DNA of 64,000 nucleotides from Croceibacterium segetis (GTDB lineage Bacteria > Pseudomonadota > Alphaproteobacteria > Sphingomonadales > Sphingomonadaceae): the NCBI RefSeq assembly GCF_011320115.1, contig NZ_JAANOZ010000002.1, positions 124,001-188,000 of the forward strand. Reading direction: 5' to 3'. Under the pieces are notes generated by a model. It was not told where the DNA came from. It ran no database searches and saw only the letters and a list, made by a program, of their open reading frames with translations. A program made the position numbers and the translations under genes. Position 1 is the stretch's first letter. Each line of letters opens with the position of its first letter. This document shows positions 20,971 through 30,417 of this stretch, piece after piece.

Positions 20971-22210
20971 GCTGCACCCCACTCGATCGCCGGCATTCGA
21001 GAAACGGCTCAGGAAGCGCTACGCGGCCGAGCGGCGGTTCAAGGCGCTCGGCCTCGGCGCGATCCTGTTCTCGATCGCTGTGCTGCTGTTCCTGCTGGTG
21101 ACGATGACGTGGAACGGCGTGAGCGGCTTCTCCAGGGTCGAACTGGCGGTGCCGGTCGATTTCGCCAAGGCCGGACTCACGCTGGACCCCACGCTCGAGA
21201 CCGACACGGAGAAGGCCCAGGCGCTCGAGGCGCAAGGGCTCCCGTCGGCGATCGACCTCGCCGCGCGGGCCGCGCTGGGCCAGGACGGCGCCCAGCAACT
21301 CGGCGCGAACGGCTGGCGCGACGCGGCGAGGAAGATCGTCGCCCACCCCTCGATCCTGGGCGGCACGGCAACCTTGTGGCTGCCGGCGAGCGACGACCTC
21401 GCCAACGCCTACGCACACGCCGGCCAGGCCGACTTGCAGCCGCTCGCCGCTCGCCTCTCGGCGCAAGGCAAGCTCGCCAATCGTTTCGATGCCGGTTTCC
21501 TGGCCCGCTCCGACGCCACCGACCCGCAACTGACGGGCATCTGGGGCGCGCTCAAGGGCTCGATGCTGACCATGCTGGTGACCCTCCTTATCGCATTCCC
21601 GATCGGTGTGTTCGCGGCGCTCTATCTCGAGGAGTACGCGCCGCGGAACCGCTGGACCGACCTCATCGAAGTCTCGATCAACAACCTCGCCGCCGTGCCA
21701 TCGATCATCTTCGGCCTGCTCGGCCTCGCGCTGTTCCTCGGCGTGTTCCCCAACTTGCGCTCGGCGCCGCTGATCGGCGGTATGACACTGGCGCTGATGA
21801 CGATGCCGGTGATCGTCATCGCCGGACGGAATGCGGTGAAAGCCGTCCCGCCGAGCATTCGCGAAGGCGCGCTGGCGATCGGGGCTTCGCGGGTGCAAGT
21901 CGTCTTCCACCATGTCCTGCCGCTCGCCCTGCCCGGCATCCTTACCGGCACGATCATCGGAATGGCCCGCGCGCTGGGCGAAACGGCGCCGCTGCTGATG
22001 ATCGGCATGCGCGCCTTCGTAGCGACGCCGCCGGGCGGCTTCACCGATCCGGCCACCGTCCTGCCGGTGCAGATCTTCCTGTGGTCCGACGAGATCGACC
22101 GCGGGTTCGTCGAGCGCACGAGCGCGGCGATCATCGTGCTTTTGGTATTCCTGCTGGTGATGAACGGCCTTGCCATCATCCTGCGCAACCGCTTCGAGAA
22201 GAGATGGTGA
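20963..22210 (+). CDS. pstA: Phosphate ABC transporter permease PstA
   Basis: Second permease of the phosphate channel, 415 residues, again the long alphaproteobacterial form: a first helix (about 31-52), a large periplasmic part of about 130 residues, and the permease core ([22 protein letters not shown], then [22 protein letters not shown], the ABC-contact loop). The start overlaps pstC and the end overlaps pstB by 7 bases, so the genes are translationally coupled. Confidence 0.95.
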   Translation: MSELHPTRSPAFEKRLRKRYAAERRFKALGLGAILFSIAVLLFLLVTMTWNGVSGFSRVELAVPVDFAKAGLTLDPTLETDTEKAQALEAQGLPSAIDLAARAALGQDGAQQLGANGWRDAARKIVAHPSILGGTATLWLPASDDLANAYAHAGQADLQPLAARLSAQGKLANRFDAGFLARSDATDPQLTGIWGALKGSMLTMLVTLLIAFPIGVFAALYLEEYAPRNRWTDLIEVSINNLAAVPSIIFGLLGLALFLGVFPNLRSAPLIGGMTLALMTMPVIVIAGRNAVKAVPPSIREGALAIGASRVQVVFHHVLPLALPGILTGTIIGMARALGETAPLLMIGMRAFVATPPGGFTDPATVLPVQIFLWSDEIDRGFVERTSAAIIVLLVFLLVMNGLAIILRNRFEKRW

Positions 22211-22983
22211 CCGAACCGACCTCCCCCACCGTGAAGATCCGCGCCCGCGACGTCTCCGTCTATTACGGCGACAAGCAGGCGATCGACAACGTCTCGATCG
22301 ACGTTCCGATCGAGCTCGTCACCGCTTTCATCGGCCCTTCGGGCTGCGGCAAGTCGACTTTCCTGCGCGCGCTCAACCGGATGAACGACACGATTCCCTC
22401 GGCCCGGGTCGAGGGCATGATCGAGCTCGACGGCGAGGACATCTACCGCTCGAAGATGGACGTGGTGCAGCTGCGCGCGCGGGTCGGGATGGTGTTCCAG
22501 AAGCCGAACCCCTTTCCGAAGTCGATCTACGAGAACATCGCTTACGGCCCGCGCATCCACGGCCTGGCCGAAAACAAGGCCGACCTCGACGCGGTCGTCG
22601 AAAAGTCGCTCCGCCGCGCGGGGCTGTGGGACGAGGTCAAGGACCGCCTGGCGGACTCCGGAACCGCGCTCTCGGGCGGGCAACAGCAGCGGCTGTGCAT
22701 AGCCCGCGCGATCGCCGTGCAGCCCGAGGTCATCCTGATGGACGAGCCGTGCTCTGCGCTCGACCCGATCGCCACCGCGCGGATCGAGGAGCTGATCGAC
22801 GAGCTGCGCACCCGCTACGCGATCGTCATCGTCACCCACTCGATGCAGCAGGCCGCGCGCGTGTCGCAGCGGACGGCGTTCTTCCACCTCGGCAAGATTG
22901 TGGAGTATGGGGAAACCCCGCAGATCTTCACCAACCCGCGCGAGGAACGCACCAAGGATTACATCACAGGCAGGTACGGATGA
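22204..22983 (+). CDS. pstB: Phosphate ABC transporter ATP-binding protein PstB
   Basis: ATPase of the phosphate importer and part of the phosphate-sensing complex with PhoU and PhoR. The 259 residues show Walker A (GPSGCGKST), Q loop ([13 protein letters not shown]), the ABC signature ([14 protein letters not shown]), Walker B ([13 protein letters not shown]) and the switch His in IVTHSM. The ATG at 22204 lies inside the end of pstA; a longer open frame upstream is an out-of-frame extension through pstA. Confidence 0.97.
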   Translation: MVTEPTSPTVKIRARDVSVYYGDKQAIDNVSIDVPIELVTAFIGPSGCGKSTFLRALNRMNDTIPSARVEGMIELDGEDIYRSKMDVVQLRARVGMVFQKPNPFPKSIYENIAYGPRIHGLAENKADLDAVVEKSLRRAGLWDEVKDRLADSGTALSGGQQQRLCIARAIAVQPEVILMDEPCSALDPIATARIEELIDELRTRYAIVIVTHSMQQAARVSQRTAFFHLGKIVEYGETPQIFTNPREERTKDYITGRYG

Positions 22984-23660
22984 TGGCGGAACACACGGTC
23001 AAAGCGTTCGACGAGGACATCACCCACTTGCGCGGCCTGATCGCCGAGATGGGCGGGCTGGCCGAAGTGGCAGTTCAGGAAGCGATGCAGGCGCTCGTCA
23101 GCGGCGACGAGGACCTCGCCCGCCAGGTGGTCGAGCGCGACAAGAAGCTCGACCGGCTCGAGAAGGAAGTCGACGAGCTGGCGGTCCGGGTGATTGCCTT
23201 GCGCGCGCCGATGGCCGACGACCTGCGCGAGGTGATTGCCGCGCTCAAGATCGCCGGCGTGGTCGAGCGGATCGGCGATTACGCCAAGAACATCGCGAAG
23301 CGCGCCAACCGCATCGAGGGCCGTAAGCGGTTCGAACCGCTGACGCTGATCCCGGCTATGGCCGACGTCGCGGTAGAGATGGTCCACGACGTGCTGACCG
23401 CCTACGCCGCGCGCGATCCGGTGCTGGCGCGCGAAGTCATCGAGCGCGACGACAAGGTCGACGCGTTCTACGACAGCATCTTCCGCAACCTCGTCAGCCA
23501 CATGGTCGAGAACCCGGCAACGATCAGCAGCGCGGCGCAATTGCTGTTCATTGCCCGCAACATCGAACGCATCGGTGACCACGCGACCAACGTGGCCGAG
23601 ATGGTCCACTACGCGGCAACGGGCACGCTGCCGCCCGAACACGGCGACGACGAGGAATGA
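22980..23660 (+). CDS. phoU: Phosphate signalling protein PhoU
   Basis: Helical regulator that links Pst transport to PhoR kinase activity. About 226 residues in two three-helix repeats; metal-binding-type motifs [13 protein letters not shown] and [13 protein letters not shown], one in each repeat, are seen. Two ATG codons in a row (22980 and 22983) can serve as start; the first overlaps the pstB stop as ATGA. Confidence 0.96.
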   Translation: MMAEHTVKAFDEDITHLRGLIAEMGGLAEVAVQEAMQALVSGDEDLARQVVERDKKLDRLEKEVDELAVRVIALRAPMADDLREVIAALKIAGVVERIGDYAKNIAKRANRIEGRKRFEPLTLIPAMADVAVEMVHDVLTAYAARDPVLAREVIERDDKVDAFYDSIFRNLVSHMVENPATISSAAQLLFIARNIERIGDHATNVAEMVHYAATGTLPPEHGDDEE

Positions 23661-23668
23661 ACGCCTCG

Positions 23669-23701
23669 CTGACATTCGCTTGTCACGCTGCTGCAACAAT
23701 C
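23669..23701 (+). promoter_or_regulatory. Pho-box-like triple repeat before phoB
   Basis: Three 11-base units in phase, CTGACATTCGC, TTGTCACGCTG and CTGCAACAATC, lie 20 bases ahead of phoB. Each starts with a recognisable PhoB half site, the last being weak. It may give phoB an autoregulated promoter of its own. Confidence 0.5.
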
Positions 23702-23720
23702 CCGCGCGCATAGGCGGCGC

Positions 23721-24413
23721 ATGAGCAATCCCAAGCTTCTGCTTGTCGAGGACGACAGCTCGCTCGCCGAGCTGCTCGAATATCGCTTCCTCCAGGCCGG
23801 ATACGACGTTCGCATGACGGGCGACGGCGACGAAGCGCTCGAAATGGCACTAGAAGATGCACCCGACGTCGTGATCCTCGACTGGATGATCGAGGGCACC
23901 AGCGGGATCGAGGTGCTGCGCCGCCTGCGCCGGGGCAAGGGCACCGAGCACGTGCCGATCATCATGCTGACCGCCCGCGAGGCCGAGGACGACCGTATCC
24001 GCGGGCTCGACACCGGCGCCGACGACTACATCACCAAGCCGTTCTCCCCGCGCGAGTTGCTCGCCCGCGTTTCCGCGGTGCTGCGCCGGGTGCGCCCGGC
24101 GCTCGCCGGCGAAACGATCGAGGTCGGCGACTTGCGGCTCGACCCGGTGGCACACCGCGTCGAGCGCGCCGGGCACATGCTCAAGCTCGGGCCGACCGAG
24201 TATCGCTTGCTGGTGTTCTTCATGGAGCACCCGAGGCGGGTGTTCTCGCGCGCGCAGTTGCTCGACGCGGTATGGGGCAACGGTAGCGAGGTCGAGGAGC
24301 GTACGGTCGACGTGCACATCCGCCGGCTGCGCAAGGCGATCGAGGCCGAGGCCGCGCGCGATCCGATCCGTACGGTTCGCTCGGCCGGCTACGCGCTCGA
24401 GCCGGTCACCTGA
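23721..24413 (+). CDS. phoB: Phosphate-regulon response regulator
   Basis: OmpR/PhoB-class transcription regulator, 230 residues. Receiver domain with the acidic pocket VEDDSSL, phosphoacceptor Asp54 in VVILDWMIEG, and Lys in ITKPFSPREL; C-terminal winged-helix domain with LGPTEYRLLVFFMEHPRRVFSR and EVEERTVDVHIRRLRKA, the DNA-recognition helix. Last gene of the phosphate block and convergent with the Pit gene, 10 bases apart. Confidence 0.97.
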   Translation: MSNPKLLLVEDDSSLAELLEYRFLQAGYDVRMTGDGDEALEMALEDAPDVVILDWMIEGTSGIEVLRRLRRGKGTEHVPIIMLTAREAEDDRIRGLDTGADDYITKPFSPRELLARVSAVLRRVRPALAGETIEVGDLRLDPVAHRVERAGHMLKLGPTEYRLLVFFMEHPRRVFSRAQLLDAVWGNGSEVEERTVDVHIRRLRKAIEAEAARDPIRTVRSAGYALEPVT

Positions 24414-24423
24414 GCCGAACGCG

Positions 24424-25422
24424 TCAAAACAGCGTGGTCAGCAGGTAAAACAGCGCGGCGACCGCGCCGCTTGCCGGAATGGTTACGAACCAGGCGATGA
24501 CCACCCGGCTGGCCACGCTCCAGCGCACCGCGCTCGACCGGCGCGCCGCCCCGGTCCCGACCACGCTGCCGGTGATCGCGTGCGTCGTCGACACCGGAAT
24601 GCCGAACGCGCTGGCCCCGAACAGCACGATCGAGCTGGCCGTGGAGGCGCAGAAGCCCGAGTGGTGGTTGAGCCGCGTCAGCCGCGTGCCCATCGTGCGA
24701 ATGATTCGCCAACCTCCCGACAGCGTGCCGAGCGACATCGCCGCATAGCAGCTCAGCACGACCCACTCGGGTACATGGAACTCGCCTTGGAGATGCCCGG
24801 TCGAGTAAAGCAGCACGGCGATCACGCCCATCGTCTTCTGCGCGTCGTTGCCTCCGTGGCTGATCGATTGGGCGGCCGAGGAGACGAGATGCAATGCCTT
24901 GAAAGCGCTGTTTGCCCGCGCGGGGGGCGTGCGCTGGAACAGGACGCTGGTAAGCAGCATAAGCAGCATGGCGATCGCGAAACCGATCATCGGCGAAAGC
25001 ACGATGGCGATCATCGTCTTGCTCGTGCCCGCGCTCTCGACCGCGCTGAAGCCGCTGTGCGCGATGCCGGCGCCCAGCAGTCCTCCGATCAGAGCGTGGC
25101 TGGACGACGACGGCAGCCCCTTGATCCAGGTCAGCACGTTCCACACCATCGCCCCGCCGAGCGCCCCGAAGACGACCGCGGGGGTCACCACGTCCTTGTC
25201 GATGATGCCCGAGCCGACCGTCCTGGCGACGTGCAGCCCGACGATCCAGTAGGCGAGGAAATTGCCGACCGCGGCGAAAGCCACCGCCACGACCGGCGAA
25301 AGCAGCTGGGTGGACACCACCGTGGCGATCGAGTTGGCGGCGTCGTGCAGGCCGTTGAGGAAGTCGAACGCCAGCGCCAGCGCCACCAGCGCGACCAGCA
25401 GCGGAAAGGCGATTTCGTGCAC
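24424..25422 (-). CDS. Inorganic phosphate transporter, Pit family
   Basis: Low-affinity phosphate (metal-phosphate) symporter in the inner membrane. The 332 residues hold two copies of the family signature: FDFLNGLHDAANSIATVVST near the N-terminus and ISHGGNDAQKTMGVIAV in the second half, and about ten hydrophobic helices. The start is GTG at 25422. It is preceded, 6 bases apart, by a PhoU-like (DUF47) gene, the usual partner of Pit. Placement back to back with the high-affinity Pst block puts both phosphate-uptake systems in one 8-kb region. Confidence 0.93.
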   Translation of the reverse strand: MHEIAFPLLVALVALALAFDFLNGLHDAANSIATVVSTQLLSPVVAVAFAAVGNFLAYWIVGLHVARTVGSGIIDKDVVTPAVVFGALGGAMVWNVLTWIKGLPSSSSHALIGGLLGAGIAHSGFSAVESAGTSKTMIAIVLSPMIGFAIAMLLMLLTSVLFQRTPPARANSAFKALHLVSSAAQSISHGGNDAQKTMGVIAVLLYSTGHLQGEFHVPEWVVLSCYAAMSLGTLSGGWRIIRTMGTRLTRLNHHSGFCASTASSIVLFGASAFGIPVSTTHAITGSVVGTGAARRSSAVRWSVASRVVIAWFVTIPASGAVAALFYLLTTLF

Positions 25423-25428
25423 GCGCCC

Positions 25429-26076
25429 TCAGGCGTGATCGACGACGATGCCGTCGATCTGGTTGGCGACGTCCTCGAACTCGTCGGAAATGCGCTCGAG
25501 GTGCTTGTAGATCTCGCGCCCGACCATGAACCGCAGGGTGTCGCCGCTGGCCTTGGCGCGCGCGTAATTGGACTTCAGGCCGCGGTCGTGGATCACGTCG
25601 ACCTCGCCCTCGATGCGGACGACTTGCGAGGTCAGCTCATGCAGCTCGTCGCCGTTGCGGGTGACGTCGCGCAGCAGCGGCAGGCCCTGGTCGATCATTC
25701 GCACCGCGACGAGCACCCTCTCGGCCATTTCCTTCATTTCGGGCTCGAAGTCGGAAAAATCGTACAGCGAGATCGCCGAGGCGCAGGCGTGGATCTCGTC
25801 GATGGTGTCGTCCATCGCGCCGATCAGCGCGATGATCGCGCCGCGATCGAACGGCGTGAGGAAGGTCTTGCGGACCTCGCTGAGCACGTGGCGGATAATG
25901 TTATCGGCGTCGTGCTCGCGATCCTGGATCTCGGCGCAGAGCTGTTCGGTATCGCCTTCACCCTTGGTCAGCTTGGCGAGCGCCGTGGCCGCGGCGACGC
26001 ACGCCGCCGAGTGTCGTTCGAACAGCGTGAAGAAATCGCCCGATTGCGGAATCATGCGACGAAACCAGTCGAGCAC
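25429..26076 (-). CDS. DUF47 family PhoU-like protein (Pit accessory)
   Basis: Cytoplasmic all-helical protein of 215 residues, related to PhoU and nearly always encoded next to a Pit transporter, whose activity it is thought to control. Seen: FTLFERHSAACVAAATALAKL, the metal-type motif QDREHDADNIIRHVLSEVRKTFLTPFDRGAI, and MDDTIDEIHACASAISLYD. The start is a GTG at 26076, six bases after a strong GGAGG; the ATG further upstream at 26103 lies before this ribosome site and is unlikely. Confidence 0.88.
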   Translation of the reverse strand: MLDWFRRMIPQSGDFFTLFERHSAACVAAATALAKLTKGEGDTEQLCAEIQDREHDADNIIRHVLSEVRKTFLTPFDRGAIIALIGAMDDTIDEIHACASAISLYDFSDFEPEMKEMAERVLVAVRMIDQGLPLLRDVTRNGDELHELTSQVVRIEGEVDVIHDRGLKSNYARAKASGDTLRFMVGREIYKHLERISDEFEDVANQIDGIVVDHA

Positions 26077-26175
26077 ACGAGCCTCCTGACATCCCCCTGT
26101 CACAATCGCCGATGGCCGATCTGCGACCTCGACGCAACCATACGCGAAAGGCCGTGCACAGGCCTGCGCGGGGGC

Positions 26176-26808
26176 TCAGGTTGTGAGGACCAGTTCGCCG
26201 AGAATGGCCAGGCCGATGACGACGAAAATCGTGCCCACCGCGCGGTCCAGCCACATGCGGGTCCGCGGGCGCGCCATCGCTGCCGAGAGACGGCTCCCGG
26301 CGCCGACGTAGAGCGCGCCGAGCGCCACGTCGATCGCTATCGCCACGGCCGCGAGCAGCACGAGTTGCGGCACGATGGGCTCATGTCGGTCGACGAACGG
26401 CGGCAGCAGCGCGACGATGTAGATCAGCGCCTTGGGATTGCTCAGCGCGACGAACACGCCGTCGCGGAAGGCGTGGGGCGAGGGCTTGCGCGCGGGTTCG
26501 CGGCCCTCCCCGGCGCCCGCTCCGGCGTGGCGCAGGGCCTGCGCGCCGAGCCAGCCGAGATAGAGCGCGCCGCCGATCGCCAGCGCGCGAAACGCCAGCG
26601 GGAACGCCGCCGCGAGCGTGCCGAGCCCGAGCGCGGCGAGGATCCACCATCCGATGTAGCCAATCTGCACCCCGGCCAGCGCCGTCGCCCCGGAGCGGGT
26701 GCCGCGCCACATCGCCTGACCCATGACGAACAGCATCGACGGGCCGGGGACCACGCTGGTCATCCCCGATACCAGCGCGAAGGCGGCAAGCTTTTCGGCG
26801 TCGATCAT
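26176..26808 (-). CDS. LysE/RhtB family exporter
   Basis: Inner-membrane exporter of amino acids or related metabolites, 210 residues and six predicted helices. The family hallmark, GMTSVVPGPSMLFVMGQA, is near the N-terminus, and GVFVALSNPKALIYIVALLPPFVD in the middle is the second conserved block. The substrate cannot be named. It stands 23 bases after dnaE2 on the same strand and could be co-transcribed with it. Confidence 0.88.
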   Translation of the reverse strand: MIDAEKLAAFALVSGMTSVVPGPSMLFVMGQAMWRGTRSGATALAGVQIGYIGWWILAALGLGTLAAAFPLAFRALAIGGALYLGWLGAQALRHAGAGAGEGREPARKPSPHAFRDGVFVALSNPKALIYIVALLPPFVDRHEPIVPQLVLLAAVAIAIDVALGALYVGAGSRLSAAMARPRTRMWLDRAVGTIFVVIGLAILGELVLTT

Positions 26809-26831
26809 CGTCCCTCCCTGGCCCGGCGCCG

Positions 26832-29800
26832 CTAGTGGAAATCGCGCGACTTGGGAATGATCCGCACGTCACGCGGGTGGCCGTGGTGGAAGGTCTGGCG
26901 CTCTTCCGGGCCGGGTGGTTGCCAGCGCTCGGGAACCGGCGGACCGTGCGGCCCTGCATGATCGCCGTGCGCCAGCGCCGGTTGCAGCAGGTCGTCGGAA
27001 AGCCGGTTGAGCTCCCCGGTCGCGTCGACCAGGTGCGCGGCGATCACGTGGATCACCCCTTCGTCGGCCTCGACCCGCCCGCGCACTTCGATCAGCCGCG
27101 CGCCCATCACGACCCGGCGATACTTCTCCATCGTGTCGGGCCAGATCACCAGGTTGGCGACGCCGGTCTCGTCCTCGAGGGTGATGAACACCACGCCCTT
27201 GGCCGACCCCGGGCGCTGGCGGATCAGCACTACCCCGGCGAGGTTGATCATCGAACGGTGCTTGCGGCGCTGGAGATCGGCCGCGCAGACAAAGCCGCGC
27301 TCAGCCAGCGAGGCGCGCAGGAAGCTCATCGGATGGGCCTTCAGGCTCAGGCGCTGGGTCTGGTAGTCGGCGATGACTTCCTCCGACAGCGGCATCACCG
27401 GCAGCTTCGTGAGCGCCGGCTCGGCACCCTCGTCGCGCTCACGCGCGGCGGCGAACAGCGGCAACTCGGGCGCGCCCAGCAAGGTACGCGCGTCCCATAG
27501 CGCCTGGCGGCGGCGCAGCGGCAGCGAGGAGAAGCAGTCGGCCGCGGCGAGGCGCTCGATGTGCGAGGGCGGCAGTCGCGCCCGGTCGCGCAACTCGACG
27601 ACATCGCGATAAAGCCCGCCCGCCTGCCGCGCCGCGACCAGTTGCGCGGCGACGTGCTCGGGCAGTCCATCAACCTGGCGCAGCCCGAGGCGCAAGGCGA
27701 CGCCCCCTTCCCCCTCCTCCAGAGTGCAATCCCACTCCGAGAAATTCACGTCCGCCGGCAGCACCGTCACCCCATGCTCGGCCGCGTCGCGGACGATTTG
27801 CGCCGGGGCGTAGAACCCCATCGGCTGGGAATTGAGCAGCGCGGCGGCGAAGGCGGCCGGGTAATGGCATTTGAGCCAGCTCGAAACGTAGACCAGGTGC
27901 GCGAAGCTGGCCGCGTGGCTTTCCGGGAAGCCGTATTCGCCGAAACCCTTGATCTGGTTGAAGCAGCGCGCGGCGAACTCGGGATCGTAGCCGCGCTCGA
28001 CCATCCGCCCGACCATCCGCTCCTCGTGCTCGTGGACCATCCCGCGGCTGCGGAAGGTTGCCATCGCCTTGCGCAGCCGGTTGGCCTCGGTCGGGGTGAA
28101 CTGGGCCGCGTCGAGGGCGATCTTCATCGCCTGCTCCTGGAAGATCGGCACGCCGTACGTGCGCCCGAGGATCGACGACAGCTCGTCGGGTGGGCCATGT
28201 TCGGGCGACGGCCCGGGCAGCGCGAGCTGCGCCTTGCCTTCGCGCTGCGCCTTGCGCGCCTTGAGGTAGGGATGGACCATGTCGCCCTGGATCGGCCCGG
28301 GGCGGACGATCGCCACCTCGACCACCAGGTCGTAGAACTCGCGGGGACGCAGGCGCGGCAGCATGTTCATCTGCGCCCGGCTCTCGACCTGGAACACGCC
28401 GACCGAATCGCCCTTGCAGAGCATGTCGTAGACCGCCGGGTCCTCCTGGGGCACGGTCGCCAGGGTCAGCGCCCGGCCGTGGTGTTTCTCGAGCAGGTCG
28501 AGCGCCTTCCTGATGCAGGTAAGCATGCCCAGCGCGAGCACGTCGACCTTGAAGATGCCGAGATCGTCGATGTCGTCCTTGTCCCACTCGATGAAGCTGC
28601 GCTCGGGCATCGCCCCGTTGCCGATCGGCACCGTTTCGGTCAGCAGCTTGTCGGTCAGGATGAAGCCGCCGACATGCTGGCTGAGGTGCCGCGGCATGCC
28701 GATCATCTGCTCGGTCAGCTTGAGCACGCGGCGCAAGTGCGGATCGCTGAGGTCGAGGCCGGTTTCGCGGCGGACGTAGTCCTCGTCGATGGCATCGCCG
28801 TGGCCGCCCCACACGGTGCGGGCAAGCATCGCGGTCACGTCCTCGCTGAGCCCCATCGCCTTGCCGACCTCGCGGATCGCCATGCGCGGGCGGTAGTGAA
28901 TCACCGTGGCGCACAGGCCGGCGCGGTCGCGGCCGTATTCTTGGTAGATGTGCTGGATCACCTCCTCGCGCCGTTCGTGCTCGAAATCGACGTCGATGTC
29001 GGGCGGCTCGCTGCGCTCCTCGGAAATGAAGCGGTCGAACAGCAGCTGGTGCTCGGCCGGGTCGACCTCGGTGATGCCGAGGCAGAAGCACACTGCTGAA
29101 TTGGCCGCGCTGCCGCGCCCCTGGCACAGGATCGGCGGCTCCTGCGCGCGGGCGAAGTCGACGATCTCCTTGATGGTCAGGAAGTACGGCGCGATGTTCA
29201 GCTTGCCGATCAGCGCCAGCTCGCGCCTGAGCGTCGCCTTCACGTCGGCGCGGACGCCTTCGGGATAGCGCCATTCCGCCCCTTCCCAGGTCTTCTGCGC
29301 GAGGTACTGATCCGCCGTCAGCCCTTCGGGGTAGCCCTTTTGCGGGTACTCGTATTTCAGCTCGTCGAGGCTGAAGGCGCACGCGTCGGCCACCGCGCGA
29401 GAAGCCTCGATGGCGTGCGGCCAGCGGGCGAACAGCCGCTGCATCTTTTGCGGAGACTTGAGGTGCCGCTCGGCATTGGCGTGCAGCAAGTGCCCGGCCG
29501 CCGCGACGGTGGTCTTGTGGCGGATCGCGGTCATCACGTCCTGCAACGGCCGCCGCTCGGGCGCATGATAATGCACGTCGTTGGTGGCGAGCAGCACGAG
29601 CCCGTTCGCCTGGGCGAGGGCGTCGAGCCGGTCGATCCGGGCGGTGTCGTCGCCGGCATAAAGATACGATGCGGCGAGGTGGCGCAGCGTGGGGAGCTGC
29701 TGCGTTAGATGCGGCAGGATGTCGGCGAACGCCGCGGCCAGTTCAGCGTCCTTCGAGACGCCACTTCGACTGCGCGCCTGCGGCGCTTCGCTCAGCCTCT

Positions 29801-30416
29801 CCTCAGGATGAGCGAATGGGGAAAAAGGCCGCTCATCCTGAGGAGCCACTGAGCTTGTCGAAGTGGCGTCTCGAAGGAGCTGACCGCGGTGAGGAAACGG
29901 AATGACGTTGCTTTCCACCTCGATCGTGAATTCCGCATCGAGGTCCGCCGGCGGCAGCAGCACCAGCTGCACACCCTCGGCATGCTCCGCCAGCATGCGG
30001 AGCGAAATCTCGCATACCCCCTTTGCCTGCCACCCGCCGTCGAGCGTGCCCATCCGCCCGGCCGAGATCAGCCGGCACAGCCGCCCATAAGCCGCGCGGT
30101 CGGTCGGGTAGGCAAGGAAAGCAAAGCCCTCGACGGTCTCGATCCGGCAGCCGATCAGCGGGCGCAATTTCAGCGTCTTGGCCTCGGTGTGAATGCGAAC
30201 CACTCCGGCCATCGAGTTGGCATCGGCAATGCCGATCGCATCGTAGCCGAGCTCGCGCGCGGTCAGCGCCAGATCGACCGCATCCGACGCGCCGCGCAGG
30301 AACGTGAAGCAGCTGACCAGCCCGAGCTCGACGAACGCTGCGCGCGGCGGCGCGGCTATCGTGTCGGGATCGATCTTGATCCGGCGCTTGTCGGGAGTGA
30401 GCGGGGTTTCGGGCAT
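26832..30416 (-). CDS. dnaE2: Error-prone DNA polymerase DnaE2 (ImuC)
   Basis: C-family polymerase that works with ImuA and ImuB in SOS translesion synthesis. At 1194 residues it is longer than most relatives, largely because of an in-frame repeat insertion (residues 180-223). Seen: a PHP domain with the first His pair lost (FVELGLVSCFTFLRGAS, normal for DnaE2), the polymerase core with PPILCQGRGSAANSAV and the catalytic acids in PDIDVDFEHERREE, FQVESRAQMNMLPRL, the helix-hairpin region and a C-terminal OB fold (VVFITLEDETGVANLVIW). The start codon lies one base after the udgX stop, so the two are coupled and share the LexA box at 31119. Confidence 0.96.
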   Translation of the reverse strand: MPETPLTPDKRRIKIDPDTIAAPPRAAFVELGLVSCFTFLRGASDAVDLALTARELGYDAIGIADANSMAGVVRIHTEAKTLKLRPLIGCRIETVEGFAFLAYPTDRAAYGRLCRLISAGRMGTLDGGWQAKGVCEISLRMLAEHAEGVQLVLLPPADLDAEFTIEVESNVIPFPHRGQLLRDATSTSSVAPQDERPFSPFAHPEERLSEAPQARSRSGVSKDAELAAAFADILPHLTQQLPTLRHLAASYLYAGDDTARIDRLDALAQANGLVLLATNDVHYHAPERRPLQDVMTAIRHKTTVAAAGHLLHANAERHLKSPQKMQRLFARWPHAIEASRAVADACAFSLDELKYEYPQKGYPEGLTADQYLAQKTWEGAEWRYPEGVRADVKATLRRELALIGKLNIAPYFLTIKEIVDFARAQEPPILCQGRGSAANSAVCFCLGITEVDPAEHQLLFDRFISEERSEPPDIDVDFEHERREEVIQHIYQEYGRDRAGLCATVIHYRPRMAIREVGKAMGLSEDVTAMLARTVWGGHGDAIDEDYVRRETGLDLSDPHLRRVLKLTEQMIGMPRHLSQHVGGFILTDKLLTETVPIGNGAMPERSFIEWDKDDIDDLGIFKVDVLALGMLTCIRKALDLLEKHHGRALTLATVPQEDPAVYDMLCKGDSVGVFQVESRAQMNMLPRLRPREFYDLVVEVAIVRPGPIQGDMVHPYLKARKAQREGKAQLALPGPSPEHGPPDELSSILGRTYGVPIFQEQAMKIALDAAQFTPTEANRLRKAMATFRSRGMVHEHEERMVGRMVERGYDPEFAARCFNQIKGFGEYGFPESHAASFAHLVYVSSWLKCHYPAAFAAALLNSQPMGFYAPAQIVRDAAEHGVTVLPADVNFSEWDCTLEEGEGGVALRLGLRQVDGLPEHVAAQLVAARQAGGLYRDVVELRDRARLPPSHIERLAAADCFSSLPLRRRQALWDARTLLGAPELPLFAAARERDEGAEPALTKLPVMPLSEEVIADYQTQRLSLKAHPMSFLRASLAERGFVCAADLQRRKHRSMINLAGVVLIRQRPGSAKGVVFITLEDETGVANLVIWPDTMEKYRRVVMGARLIEVRGRVEADEGVIHVIAAHLVDATGELNRLSDDLLQPALAHGDHAGPHGPPVPERWQPPGPEERQTFHHGHPRDVRIIPKSRDFH
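29749..29878. repeat. Palindromic repeat inserted in frame in dnaE2
   Basis: A 130-base element with perfect 22-base outer arms (29749-29770 and 29857-29878, one arm reading GTCGAAGTGGCGTCTCGAAG) and perfect 16-base inner arms (29799-29814 and 29830-29845, CTCCTCAGGATGAGCG and its complement). The arms carry words such as GAGCTTGTCGAAG and CTCATCCTGAGGAG that are typical of dispersed repeats in sphingomonad genomes. In dnaE2 it adds about 44 residues (beginning LRDATSTSSVAPQDE) between the PHP-domain strands, without frameshift or stop. No clear target duplication is seen. Confidence 0.85.
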
Positions 30417-30417
30417 C

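Noticed and set aside
24580-26835. 751-codon plus-strand frame across the Pit, DUF47 and LysE genes
   Set aside because: It spans three clear minus-strand genes and shows an antisense-type composition (Asp/Arg/His rich) without motifs.
29749-29878. Frameshift or pseudogene in dnaE2
   Set aside because: The frame stays open through the insert and all downstream catalytic blocks are intact, so it is an in-frame insertion rather than a broken gene.
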